A stretch of DNA of 64,000 bases, from NCBI GenBank assembly GCA_032622095.1, contig CP136068.1:112297546-112361545 (forward strand), read 5' to 3'. A program made the position numbers and the translations under genes. The notes under the pieces are model-generated. The model did not search any database. It saw nothing but the letters and a program-made list of their open reading frames with translations, and had not been told where the DNA came from. The stretch is from Siphonodentalium dalli (taxonomy: Eukaryota > Mollusca > Scaphopoda > Gadilida > Siphonodentaliidae). Below are positions 39,501-44,777 of this stretch, piece after piece (the stretch's first letter is position 1; every line of letters begins with the position of its first letter).

Positions 39501-41091
39501 ATGTCGTCTGCCTGAGTTGGAGACGAGCAGTTGATACCTCGCAGCCTGAAACCAAAGTTCGATTGTTCGAGCTCACTGAGCAAACTGTCTATGTAGATGG
39601 CGTAGAAAATCGGAGCGAGGGTACTTCCCTGTCTTGTTCCTTGATTGATATTTTCACAAAATCGCTTGGAAATTATGTGCGTGTCAATCATTAATCGGTC
39701 GGTTCACTTTCCATACTTTTATAACTTGAAAAATCTATGACATTTTACTGTTTTCAGGAACTGAGAACTTCCGCAAAACAAGACTTGTATATGTGTGCAG
39801 TTGGTATATCCAACATTAGACCCAGCCATTCCAACGTTACCAACGATCATGATTGTCAAGTGATATGTGACCCGCCATATCAAATCCAGTCGTAAGTCGG
39901 GATTTTTTTTACCCTGTGCCAATGCATTCTCTTATATATTTTTAGGACATAAAATAAAAAACATCCATTACCCTGCAGGGAGCCCCACACATATATAGAA
40001 GCATATGGAAGAGTGTCGTCTGCTCATGTTTATCTGGGGTTCTGTGTGTGTGGAATTATAAAATTGTTAAAGAATACAAGAAAAAATTATTAAAATTGTA
40101 AAAAGTTGTTAGGCCAATGCATTCTCTTATATATGCGAGGCGACCTATGGTCGACTCGCATATATAAGAGAATGCATTGGCATAGGGTAAACAAAATCCC
40201 GACTACGACTGGATTTGATATGGCGGGTCACATATTATACTCCTGTTTCACCTAAATGTGCCCGTGTGTTGCTGAATCGCCAATAGTTCACGACTCGGCT
40301 GGTATATCCGTGTGTACGCTCTTAGAACACGTGTGTATACATTCTACACAATATATGTTACATTTTATCTTAAACAAAATTGTGCAGAAACGACTAATGG
40401 GTCGGTGGAATTTTATCAATTAACATTAAATATTAGTGTGTGAGTATATTATAGTTAGTAGATGAGATGTGTTTTATTTGAGACACAAACCTCGTAAAAG
40501 CTTCCATATAACAAATTTGGCAGCAGCCTTAAAACTTTGTGCTACACAATTATGTTGTTCAGTTTTGACACAAACACAGTGTATAACAAATTTTAAAGCT
40601 GTGGCCATTTTTTTTGTTCTGTGTTAACCTTTACCAGTGTTTTGTCTCCAATAGAACACATCTCATCTAATAGCTATGATACACTCACATATTCACTCAT
40701 ATTCAACGTTGAGGAAATTCGACCGACATGACATAATTTTGTTTGAGATAAAATGTAACACATATTGTGCTGAATTTATACAGTAATGCCCTAATTAATC
40801 GACTCCCTAACCTCAGCAGAATTATGGGTAACTTTTCAGGATTTAGTCGGAAATATGGCTTGTTGCCATTCATCGGAAAACTCTCCGACTAAATCCTGAA
40901 AAGTTACCCATAATTCTGTTGTGGTTAAGGAGTCGATTAATTAGGGCATTACTGTACACATTTGTACTAAGAGTGTAGGCTACGCTGATAACTAGTACTG
41001 CATTGGCTACATGACCTACCGTAAATAGAATATTTATAACTGCCAAAAATACTACTCCGCAACATGGTCCATATTTGAGCTGCCCCATCAT
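6417..41091 (-). CDS. Tetraspanin gene, six coding exons found, 3' end missing
   Basis: A four-pass membrane protein of the tetraspanin family, which organises membrane microdomains with integrins and other partners. Six minus-strand exons of 24, 80, 25, 36, 67 and 28 codons join in phase 0 into 260 residues. Seen in order: short cytoplasmic N-terminus with a juxtamembrane Cys pair (residues 10-11), TM1 about 13-37, small loop, TM2 about 73-93 followed by GCCGACC, TM3 about 99-125 with Glu116, large loop with YNCCG (166-170), PPTCC (198-202), Cys219 and GCYD (233-236), and the start of TM4 with Glu260. Six loop cysteines fit three disulfides. NYT, NVT and NNS are possible glycosylation sites. 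Introns are 4.9, 10.6, 4.4, 6.5 and 7.6 kb and full of mobile elements. A terminal exon for the rest of TM4 and the C-tail was not found in 1-6416. The family is certain; the subfamily is not assigned. Confidence 0.93.
6501..7228. other. Tetraspanin intron 5, includes a C-rich tract
   Basis: The poly-C tract at 6961-6988 (broken by ACACA) is prone to assembly error. No other feature was seen. Confidence 0.4.
7229..7628. mobile_element. Family B TTAA-flanked element with double hairpin
   Basis: TTAACCCTTTACCCAACA at the left and its complement at the right, with TTAA at 7229-7232 and 7625-7628. Hairpins are at 7260-7326 and 7408-7474. Sequence right of the second hairpin (ACTATCACAATGTGG...GGCCGGTTTTGGCCGG) has no counterpart on the left. 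Copies are at 31236-31532 and, inverted, at 59919-60317. Confidence 0.8.
7629..9061. other. Non-coding stretch
   Basis: No gene recognised. About 8477-8540 (TGTTAGAAAATACTGTCGG...) may pair with an inverted partner at about 10960-11055, see that entry. Confidence 0.35.
9062..9412 (+). pseudogene. LINE fragment, C-terminal end of a reverse-transcriptase polyprotein
   Basis: 114 codons from ATG 9068 to TGA. The pattern YNWSRNNLPKSFKNMF ... TRQADKLRSKKARTCFSE ... FPKVWNSINSKIK ... FKKLL matches the tail common in CR1/L2/Jockey-type non-LTR elements (LP..F...F, H/TR...K...R, P.LWNSLP..I, FKK.LK). No RT catalytic motif is present, so the element is 5'-truncated. Confidence 0.6.
9413..10779. other. 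Non-coding stretch
   Basis: Nothing recognised on either strand beyond short open frames of chance length. Confidence 0.4.
10780..11055. repeat. Degenerate repeats with ACGGTCTGAC-like units
   Basis: Successive short blocks of the type GGTCTGAC...TTACGGTCT...AACGGTGTTGAC are repeated loosely. The right end (TTTTTCTAACATC) is roughly complementary to GTTAGAAAATAC at 8478, so 8477-11055 could be the two ends of one decayed inverted-repeat element. Weak evidence. Confidence 0.3.
11294..11665. mobile_element. Family C TTAA-flanked element with double hairpin
   Basis: The left end is TTAACCCTTTCATGACGGGA and the right end TCCCGTCATGAAAGGGTTAC, with the terminal TTAA mutated. Hairpins are at 11343-11409 and 11549-11616. 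The AT-rich linker repeats GTTAAAGAATGTAAGAAAA. Fragments of this family are at 34311-34700, 41440-41670 and 60423-60497. Confidence 0.78.
11666..12889. other. Non-coding stretch
   Basis: An AATAAATAG-like simple repeat is at about 12025-12080. Open frames on both strands at 12.3-12.9 kb show no recognisable domain and overlap each other. I see no gene. Confidence 0.4.
12890..13950 (+). mobile_element. SINE-like repeat interrupted by a palindrome-rich insert
   Basis: Flanks 12890-12998 and 13794-13950 together resemble 50620-50920 of the SINE-like repeat at 50.5 kb; GTCGGATCGGGAGCCGAC is identical. The right part ends in (GATA)n at 13932-13950. Between the flanks lies the insert described separately. 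No tRNA head was recognised here. Confidence 0.5.
12999..13793. mobile_element. Insert built of short palindromes (GGTACTC type)
   Basis: The ends are ACACTCTTAAAAATA and TATTTGAGAGTGT, with GTAC at both borders. At 13030-13200 palindromes such as TTGGTACTCTGGAGTACCAA recur about every 24-28 bp with alternating centres (CTGGAG, CTAGAG). More degenerate units occur at 13318-13400 and 13655-13770. No coding sequence. Confidence 0.6.
14095..14295 (-). CDS. Tetraspanin exon 5 (large loop, CCG motif)
   Basis: This exon has 67 codons. The acceptor is TTTCAG/TATAAC and the donor AAG/GTAAGA. It begins YNCCGIHNY, the invariant tetraspanin CCG motif, and contains PPTCCKVEG and DELCLTD, giving five of the six loop cysteines. 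NYT, NVT and NNS sequons suggest N-glycosylation of the extracellular loop. It reads directly into GCYD of exon 6. Confidence 0.93.
14503..14870 (+). mobile_element. Partial copy of the Harbinger-like element
   Basis: Left terminal repeat GGCTGCGGACACACGTACCA plus interior; no right end. Near-identical to 35045-35400. Inserted about 200 bp upstream of tetraspanin exon 5 in intron 4. Confidence 0.6.
15200..16930. repeat. Diverged tandem repeat array, about 150-bp period
   Basis: Units share a GGTTAAT...CTGATC...GATACCAAAAACTATACAGG...GTGTGTCA...ATCAACCT...AATATGA frame, clearest at 15576, 15850, 16500, 16620 and 16790. Open frames here repeat the same peptide pattern (VDRDPLFTCMYF and VDCDTFFTCIYF), which marks repeat DNA and not a gene. 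Confidence 0.55.
16915..17170 (+). repeat. (ACGG)n-tailed dispersed repeat, two partial copies
   Basis: ACGGACAGACGGACGGGCGG at 16919-16938 and a second run at about 17093-17115, followed by ATCCGGACGTCGG and ACCATACATGGTATGGGTAC, as at 6060-6155. Confidence 0.55.
17165..17485 (-). mobile_element. Partial copy of the Harbinger-like element, inverted
   Basis: Ends with the complement of GGCTGCGGACACACG at 17485 followed by ATT. The rest matches 35400-35540 and 3660-3736. No opposite terminal repeat. Confidence 0.55.
17879..18028. repeat. About 150-bp imperfect hairpin
   Basis: The left arm GGTATCTCACACTCGTCCTA and right arm TAGGAACTCATGTGAGATCC are complementary, as are GAGCCTCGG/CTCGGCTC in the centre. 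Probably a miniature element; flanks are not resolved. Confidence 0.6.
18430..18570. repeat. Imperfect inverted repeat around 18.5 kb
   Basis: GAAATAACTCTTGTTTCGAT pairs with CGAAACAAGAGTCATTTCG, and GAAGAC with GTCTTC, with a small AT-rich centre. Likely a decayed miniature element. Confidence 0.5.
18571..20214. other. Non-coding stretch
   Basis: A poly-G run lies at about 19359-19372. GGTGGGTCCCA motifs are at 18840 and 19848. Between 19750 and 20066 both strands are open in two frames each, which I read as chance. No gene recognised. Confidence 0.35.
20215..20310. repeat. Near-perfect 96-bp palindrome
   Basis: Two 48-bp arms with almost no loop, centred on CCATATATGG. Outer ends are GGAGTAGCATTC and GAATGCTGCTCC. 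Such a sequence can form a cruciform or a stable RNA hairpin. No target duplication was identified. Confidence 0.8.
20411..20800. repeat. Dispersed repeat, second copy of 530-821/1650-1690
   Basis: Same order of motifs as at 530-821 (TTCTCGTACAATT, GTTACCCAATC, GATAGCCTGTT), then TTTTCAGCAGACATATTCGAC, which at the other locus lies beyond the foldback element. Confidence 0.65.
20834..20941 (-). CDS. Tetraspanin exon 4 (start of large extracellular loop)
   Basis: This exon has 36 codons. The acceptor is TTTTAG/ATTGAA and the donor GAG/GTTGGT, a weaker donor than the others. It encodes the amphipathic first part of the large loop (IENALRSSLRNSL, MYYDGDTTEDEISFAW), immediately before the CCG motif of exon 5. 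A dispersed repeat (20411-20800) ends about 30 bp downstream of the donor, so the exon lies right beside mobile DNA. Confidence 0.87.
21441..22104. repeat. 20-bp minisatellite, 33 full copies
   Basis: The unit is ATTGTGATAACCCCTGGATA with exact 20-bp spacing over 660 bp and no spacers. Variants include GGAAA for GGATA, AACCC for CCCC, CCATGG for CCCTGG, and GTGATTA. The GGAAA then ACCC pair occurs at units 3-4 and 8-9, a trace of block duplication. Since 20 is not a multiple of 3, all three minus frames are open and give false proteins of 93-277 residues. Confidence 0.95.
22540..23160 (+). repeat. Diverged tandem repeats (TATGGCCCTGG...TGACC type)
   Basis: About four units with period near 145 bp share GAGTTATGGCCCTGG, ATTTGACC.GGTGACC.CATTTGAA and CCAAATATGA.C, ending in ACGGACAGACAG at about 23125. 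The series resumes at 23590. Non-coding. Confidence 0.55.
23590..24075 (+). repeat. Second block of the same diverged tandem repeats
   Basis: Three more units (GTTATGCCCCTGG at 23612, TTATGGCCCTGG at 23750 and 23905) with the same internal order, ending near GACGGATGGGCGGATGGACG. The 23161-23589 interval between the blocks holds a poly-C run at about 23227-23240 and nothing else recognised. Confidence 0.5.
24290..24415. repeat. Short tandem repeat of about 20 bp with a poly-C tract
   Basis: Units like GGACTCCCGAAAGTCATATT are repeated five to six times and interrupted by about 17 C at 24309-24326. The last unit is partly inverted (GAATCGAGTCCAATATGA). Confidence 0.7.
24872..25088. repeat. 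30-31 bp minisatellite, seven copies
   Basis: The unit contains AGTAGTCAAGTATTCGACGG followed by TTTGTCCAAAA. Copies differ by single bases. About 200 bp downstream of tetraspanin exon 3 in intron 3. Confidence 0.85.
25294..25368 (-). CDS. Tetraspanin exon 3 (TM3)
   Basis: This short 25-codon exon has no start or stop codon of its own. The acceptor is GTTTTAG/TACACA and the donor AAG/GTGAGT. It translates to a hydrophobic helix beginning YTVVVTLFVLAE and ending VVLTQNAK. The Glu inside the helix is the polar TM3 residue common in the family. It joins in phase 0 to both neighbours. It was found by splice sites and hydrophobicity, since the frame is too short to stand out. Confidence 0.88.
25369..26040. 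other. Start of tetraspanin intron 2, no feature
   Basis: Overlapping open frames on both strands (25414-25798) carry no recognised motif. (TA)n at about 25993-26005. No gene called. Confidence 0.35.
26041..27175. repeat. Degenerate minisatellite arranged as an inverted pair
   Basis: On the left (26041-26740) the units read CCCAAACCAC.CAAT.. GTGTC on the plus strand. On the right (26755-27175) the complement GATGGTTTGGACACTCATTG predominates. The switch is near 26745 (CCATGGTAAACTCGCTGAATGG). Unit length varies around 24-30 bp. The array resumes at 30927. Confidence 0.65.
27785..29299 (+). pseudogene. LINE fragment (CR1/L2-like reverse transcriptase), decayed
   Basis: The frame begins in RT palm sequence (FDTVNHSILLCKLQALGF, ISWFESYLTGR), has a TAA in place of a sense codon at 27966 within the PQG.ILG motif, continues through LLYADDST (28036-28065; the catalytic YADD), and loses frame by about one base near 28190. 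28200-28906 is open for 205 codons of thumb and C-terminal sequence. The 3' end carries CCAATAAA then five CTTAT repeats (29271-29299), as in CR1/L2-type tails. 5'-truncated, non-functional. Confidence 0.85.
29300..30880. other. Non-coding stretch
   Basis: A C-rich run lies at about 29885-29895, and a small inverted repeat (AGACTACTGG...CTAGTAGTCT) at 30386-30427. No gene recognised. Confidence 0.35.
30927..31060. repeat. Continuation of the interrupted minisatellite
   Basis: TGTGTGGTTTGGGACATGAG and TTTGGACACTCATCTGGTGG repeat the right-hand units of 26755-27175. Confidence 0.55.
31236..31532. mobile_element. Family B element with a deleted left hairpin
   Basis: TTAA at 31236-31239 and 31529-31532 with TTAACCCTTTACCCAACA ends. 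The left hairpin is cut after GTCGACCAT (31267-31300); the right hairpin 31311-31377 is complete. Confidence 0.78.
31797..31907. mobile_element. Right-end fragment of a hairpin element
   Basis: A single hairpin (31810-31876) followed by GGGACCTTCTGTTGGGTAAA and TTAA at 31904-31907. No left end. Confidence 0.7.
31908..34310. other. Tetraspanin intron 2, mostly unannotated
   Basis: 32160-32255 ends with CGGATTGAGTACCTTTAA, a right end of family D (see 48852). Apart from the doubtful exon at 33083 nothing was recognised. Confidence 0.35.
33083..33283 (+). CDS. Candidate exon of unknown function, antisense in tetraspanin intron 2
   Basis: A 201-bp open stretch lies between a good acceptor (TTTTGTTGTTACAG) and a donor (GGG/GTGAGC). 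It contains an ATG at 33108 and encodes a Cys- and His-rich peptide with CNCSQGCC and THHHHG. I do not recognise it. No neighbouring plus-strand exon was found. Its GGGTCCC-like start resembles fragments at about 18840 and 19850, so it may be part of a repeat. Confidence 0.25.
34311..34700. mobile_element. Left-end fragment of family C
   Basis: TTAACTCTTTCATGACTGGA, then a shortened hairpin (34357-34411) and about 290 bp of AT-rich linker in which AAAGAATGTAAGAAATACTG and ATAAAATATGATAAAATTG repeat. The right hairpin and end are missing. Confidence 0.6.
35045..35540 (+). mobile_element. Copy of the Harbinger-like element lacking its right end
   Basis: Starts GGCTGCGGACACACATACCA after ATT. 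The interior matches 14503-14870 and 17165-17485. It ends near AACGCAATGGGC without the right terminal repeat. Confidence 0.6.
35920..36159 (-). CDS. Tetraspanin exon 2 (TM1 end, small loop, TM2, TM3 start)
   Basis: This exon has 80 codons. The acceptor is TTACAG/GTATTT and the donor GTG/GTGAGT. It encodes the end of TM1 (VVLVGIGCSMAF), the small extracellular loop (DPYIEPILK...), TM2 (PYILIGSGCFVFVIGIFG), the cysteine-rich turn GCCGACC and the first residues of TM3. The pattern of a hydrophobic helix, a short polar loop, a helix and then GCCG is diagnostic of tetraspanins. An open frame on the opposite strand over this exon is a shadow. Confidence 0.92.
36497..36936. mobile_element. Family A element with double hairpin
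   Basis: TGACCCGCCATATCAAATCC at both ends in inverted orientation, hairpins at 36547-36613 and 36819-36885, and a linker close to that of 4635-5096. Lies in tetraspanin intron 1, about 340 bp upstream of exon 2. Confidence 0.8.
36958..37720. other. Non-coding stretch with a remnant of element E
   Basis: 36975-37045 (TTTTGTTTACATAACACAGC..., AACATACTATTTACGCG) resembles the interior of element E at 260-390. The rest has no recognised feature. Confidence 0.35.
37795..38075 (+). repeat. GAT/GAC trinucleotide-rich tract
   Basis: Imperfect (GAT)n, (GAC)n and (ATG)n over about 280 bp, so all three plus frames read as Met/Asp or similar runs. It follows the 3' end of the minus-strand LINE by about 155 bp and could be its microsatellite tail. 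Confidence 0.8.
38231..39691 (-). mobile_element. Non-LTR retrotransposon, 486-codon open RT fragment
   Basis: One uninterrupted frame. The RT palm motifs GTRQGSTLAPIFYAIYIDSL and TQADDMTLLSLS are present, followed by HLGIPLHK and a thumb-like region. A Cys/His cluster near the end (CPNCLKTYLDKVQHVLIEC) is a likely zinc knuckle. The N-terminal RT blocks and any endonuclease are missing, because an in-frame stop precedes the first Met, so the copy is 5'-truncated. The absence of stops and frameshifts suggests a younger insertion than the 28-kb LINE. Located in tetraspanin intron 1, same strand as the gene. Clade not assigned. Confidence 0.85.
39867..40231. mobile_element. Family A element with a deleted left hairpin
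   Basis: GTGACCCGCCATATCAAATC ends in inverted orientation. The left hairpin breaks off after CTCTTATATA (39919-39944); the right hairpin 40114-40180 is intact. The linker is shared with the other family A copies. Confidence 0.8.
40781..40954. mobile_element. Mariner-like miniature element, TA flanks
   Basis: A 174-bp near-perfect palindrome of about 75-bp arms starting CAGTAATGCCCTAATTAATC, with TA at both borders as in Tc1/mariner. A left-truncated copy is at 62675-62760. Lies 66 bp inside intron 1 of the tetraspanin gene. Confidence 0.85.
41020..41091 (-). CDS. Tetraspanin exon 1 (start codon, TM1 first half)
   Basis: This exon has 24 codons. It begins with two adjacent ATGs (MMGQLKYGPCCGVV); an in-frame TGA lies seven codons upstream, so the first ATG is the likely start. 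The donor is ACG/GTAGGT. The exon ends inside TM1 at ILFT, and exon 2 continues the helix with VFGVV. The CC pair at residues 10-11 is a typical palmitoylation position in tetraspanins (family knowledge). A palindromic TA-flanked element (40781-40954) sits just inside intron 1. No confident TATA box was assigned: the TATATATA at about 41420-41430 belongs to a local duplication. Confidence 0.85.
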
Positions 41092-41398
41092 TAAGTTCAG
41101 ATATAGTATTCAACAGGTGTCGAGATCTGGGTGCAGATACAAGAACATTGTAAGCCACGCTTGTGATAATAGGGAGACGGGGAGAAAAAACATCACATCC
41201 ATGTTATAGCTGTCGCGTCCATGTTCTGTGCTAGTCAAAGAATTGATTTGAAACATCCCCGTTGGAACAAAAGCAAACAGTTTATTTACTTTGAAATGGG
41301 TGAAAACGAAATGTTTATGGTTGTTGTTCGAGGTTGTCACAATGTATGTCTAGGAGGTGGCTAATCAATTTAAGAAGCGATGCGCGTGTTGAAACTTT

Positions 41399-41670
41399 CT
41401 GCACGTTCCGAGATTCCTATATATATAGACTTCGTGGCATTTAACCCTCTAATGACGGGATATGCGCTGGTGCAGCATTACAGATACTGTGTCAGTGTAT
41501 TCTGAAATTATATGCACGTCCCGAGATTCCTATATATATAGACTTCGTGGCATTTAACCCTTTCATGACGAGAGCTGCGCTGGTACAGCATTACATATAA
41601 TGTGTCAGTGCATTCCCTTATATAATTATATGAGTCTCCGATACAGGTAGCCTCGCATTTATAAGAGAAC
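41399..41670. repeat. 112-bp tandem duplication containing family C left ends
   Basis: Two copies of a block running from GAGATTCCTATATATATAGA to GTGTCAGTG, each holding TTAACCCT.T.ATGACG.GA. The second continues into a decayed hairpin (ATATGAGTCTCCGATACAGG...). The rest of 41092-42584 (upstream of the tetraspanin start and beyond) shows no other feature. Confidence 0.6.
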
Positions 41671-42584
41671 TAGAAGGGTTACCCGTCGTTGCCCAGGTTA
41701 AAGTGATGTGAAACCCTCTGCATACTGTGGATATATGGCGGGAATAGAGGATACTCTTGTTCAAAGCGTTACCCATATTTTCATAAATTATATATCCAAA
41801 TAGCATCACAAAACATGATTCTTACACACGAAATATAAGTAGTATATATATAGCTCACCTTGTCGGATCGGAGCGATTGTCATGTTGTGTATCGCGATTA
41901 ATCCGTACCACCAATAAAGAATTATTTATTTATTTACAACTGCGTATACTTCAAACGTTGTAACATGAACATCATAAACACATTAGTTCGCAAAAATAAA
42001 AGACGACAATTGGGTTTCATATAGAGATGTATCAATGAATCTAGTGGGTTTGACTAATATTTTGAGGGCACCTGGTTATCATATTTCCATGAAGATACAG
42101 ATATTTTAAAGAAATATCCAGGTGCTCCTCTGTTCATGGTGCTATATACTGGCTAATTATTCTCAGTTTTAAAGAAATGTTGCTATGCAGCTATATCAGC
42201 TGCATGTGCCCGACTCAGAGCGAGATTTTGAGTTGTTTATGTTAGGCGATGAGTCTGTTCTAAAACATGAATATATATTCTGTATATTGGGCAGATATAA
42301 CCTTGTCAGATGTCAGTATTGGAGGATCCTGAAAAGTTATGTTCCACTGACTCCGTTTTCTTTTATCTCAGAAGAAATTATATTTGACGGCACACTGTGA
42401 TCAATATTGTTGAACAGGCCTTCTATATATACATTTCCATATCTCTTGTAACTTTTATATGGAAACTATATTGAATGGGCAGACTCAATTGTGTTATAAT
42501 ATTAACATGTAACTAATAATTTAACATGTACCGTTCTCTTCCTCGTAAAAAGTTACCACTTTTAGAATGCCTTGGTGCCATCTC

Positions 42585-44777
42585 GATTGTATCCCGTGAA
42601 GTTATATATAAAATACATACAGACAGACATTTATTTGCATATATATTTAGGCATCAAATGTGACGTTTTAACACGCACGATTTGATTCCTCGTATCATTT
42701 GAGAAGAACGTGTATGAATTTGATGTTAATTTGCACTAAAAATAATTCTATCAGTTTTTGGTAATCAGCCCGTCCCTATTTAGGACTCAAGTGGCACCAC
42801 ATTTGACATAATTAAACCCCAAACTTACGACTCATTATAGAGATGAATATATATATTAAAAAAATTAACATTGGCGAGTATACAAATTCGTATCAATTTA
42901 GGGCCCCCACATCTCTCACCGAAATGGCACAAATTTGGCGTATTTAATTTAGGGCCCCCACATCTCTCACCGAAATGGCACAAATTTGGCGTATTTAAAC
43001 CACATGATTAGATTCCTCGAATCACGGAGAAGAATACGTATCAGTCTGGTGGAAATCGGCTCTAAACATAATTTATTGTTTATCAATTGTTGTGTCTCTC
43101 TCACCCTGTCTCGAATGGCACCACTTTTGACATCTTTAAACTACACAATTAGACTCCTGATACCATGGAGATGATTATTTATAAGTTTAGTGCTGATCGG
43201 CGACTAAACAATATTTTTTATCAAACTTAGTGCCCACCCCACACCATCTCTCACACAAACAGCACCAATATATCGTCTTTAAATCACATGATTTGATTTT
43301 TCATATCATGGATAAGAATGTTTATCAATTTGGTGAAAATTGGCGCTAAAATTATTGTGTATGAATTCTGGTGCCCCTCTCATTTTCAGTGCACCCTGAC
43401 TCGAATGACGCCACTTTTAACAGTTTTATGCCACACCATTAGACTCCTCATACCATGTGGAGGATTTTAAAAAAGTTTGGCAGCAATGGGTGACTGAAAC
43501 AATTCTTAACAATGTTAGTGCCCCCCCCCCCCATTCTCACATCCAAACGACACCAATTTGGCGTCTTTAAATCACACAATTAGATTCCTTGTTTCGTGGA
43601 GAAGAATGTGTATCAATTTGGTGGAAATCGGCGCTAAAATCATTTTTGGATGATTTTGTAAAAGTTTTTGTATAAAATTGCGAGTATACAAATCCGTATA
43701 CAATTTAGGGCCCCCATATCTCTCAACCAAAACGGCACTAATTTGGCGTATCTAAACGAAACGATTAGATTTCTCGTATCATGGAGAATATATATCAATC
43801 TGGTGGAAATCGGCGCTAAACACATTGTTCATCTTTTTTGTGTTCCTCTCACCCTCTATGCATCCTGACTCGAATGGCCCATGTGTGACAGTTTGCGACA
43901 TCCTCAAACCACCCACTTAGACTCCGCATATCATGGAGATGATTATTGATAAGTTTGGTACTAATCCGCGACTAAACCAGTGTTGATCAAATTTAGTGCT
44001 CACTAACCCCCAACTGTCACACAAACAGCACCAACATGGCGTCTTTACATCACACGATCAGACTCCTCGTATTATGGATAAGAGTGCGTATCACTTTGGT
44101 GGAAATTGTCGCTAAACTTATTGCGTATCAATCTTGGTGCCCCTCTGCCTTTCCCTGACTCGAATGACGCCACTTTTGACGGATTTAAGCCACACCATAC
44201 CATGGGGATGCTAAGTATAAATGTGGTGGCGACTAAACCCATTCAAATTGAGTGCCCCTTCCACAAACTTTTACCCAAATGACAGCGATTTGGAGTCTTT
44301 AAATCGCACAATTAGATTCATTTTATCATGAAAAAGAATATACATCAATTTGGTGGAAATCGGCGCTAAAATTAGTTTTATCAATATTGGTGGCCCTCTC
44401 CCCTTTCGTGCATCCCTGACGCGAATGGCGCCACGTTTGACATATTTAAACAGCACCATTAGATTCCTCATATCATGGCAATGATTATATAAAAGTTTCG
44501 TGGCAATCGGCAGCAAAATTTTTGTCTGCCCTCCCCTGTTCTGCCCCTGACAACGGCGTCACTTTAGAAAATTCTAAGCCGCACCATTATCTTTCTCGCA
44601 AAACGTTACCCCTAGTAGACCCGTTTGGTGCCATCTAGATGGTCCCTCGGCGCTAAACTTAGTTTATCAATTTTGGTGCCCCTCTCCTCTTCCATGCGTC
44701 CCTGACTCGAACGGCGCCACTTTTGACATATTTAAACCATACCATCGGATTCCTTATATCATGAGGATGATTATTAG
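42585..44777. repeat. Diverged tandem array, period about 290 bp
   Basis: Repeated landmarks are CCTGACTCGAATGGCGCCAC, AGATTCCTCATATCATGGAG, GGTGGAAATCGGCGCTAAA and GGTGCCCCTCTC; they recur about every 260-300 bp (one gap of 470). Two related half-units alternate. The array continues after the inserted foldback element at 48351. Open frames inside are not genes. Confidence 0.7.
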
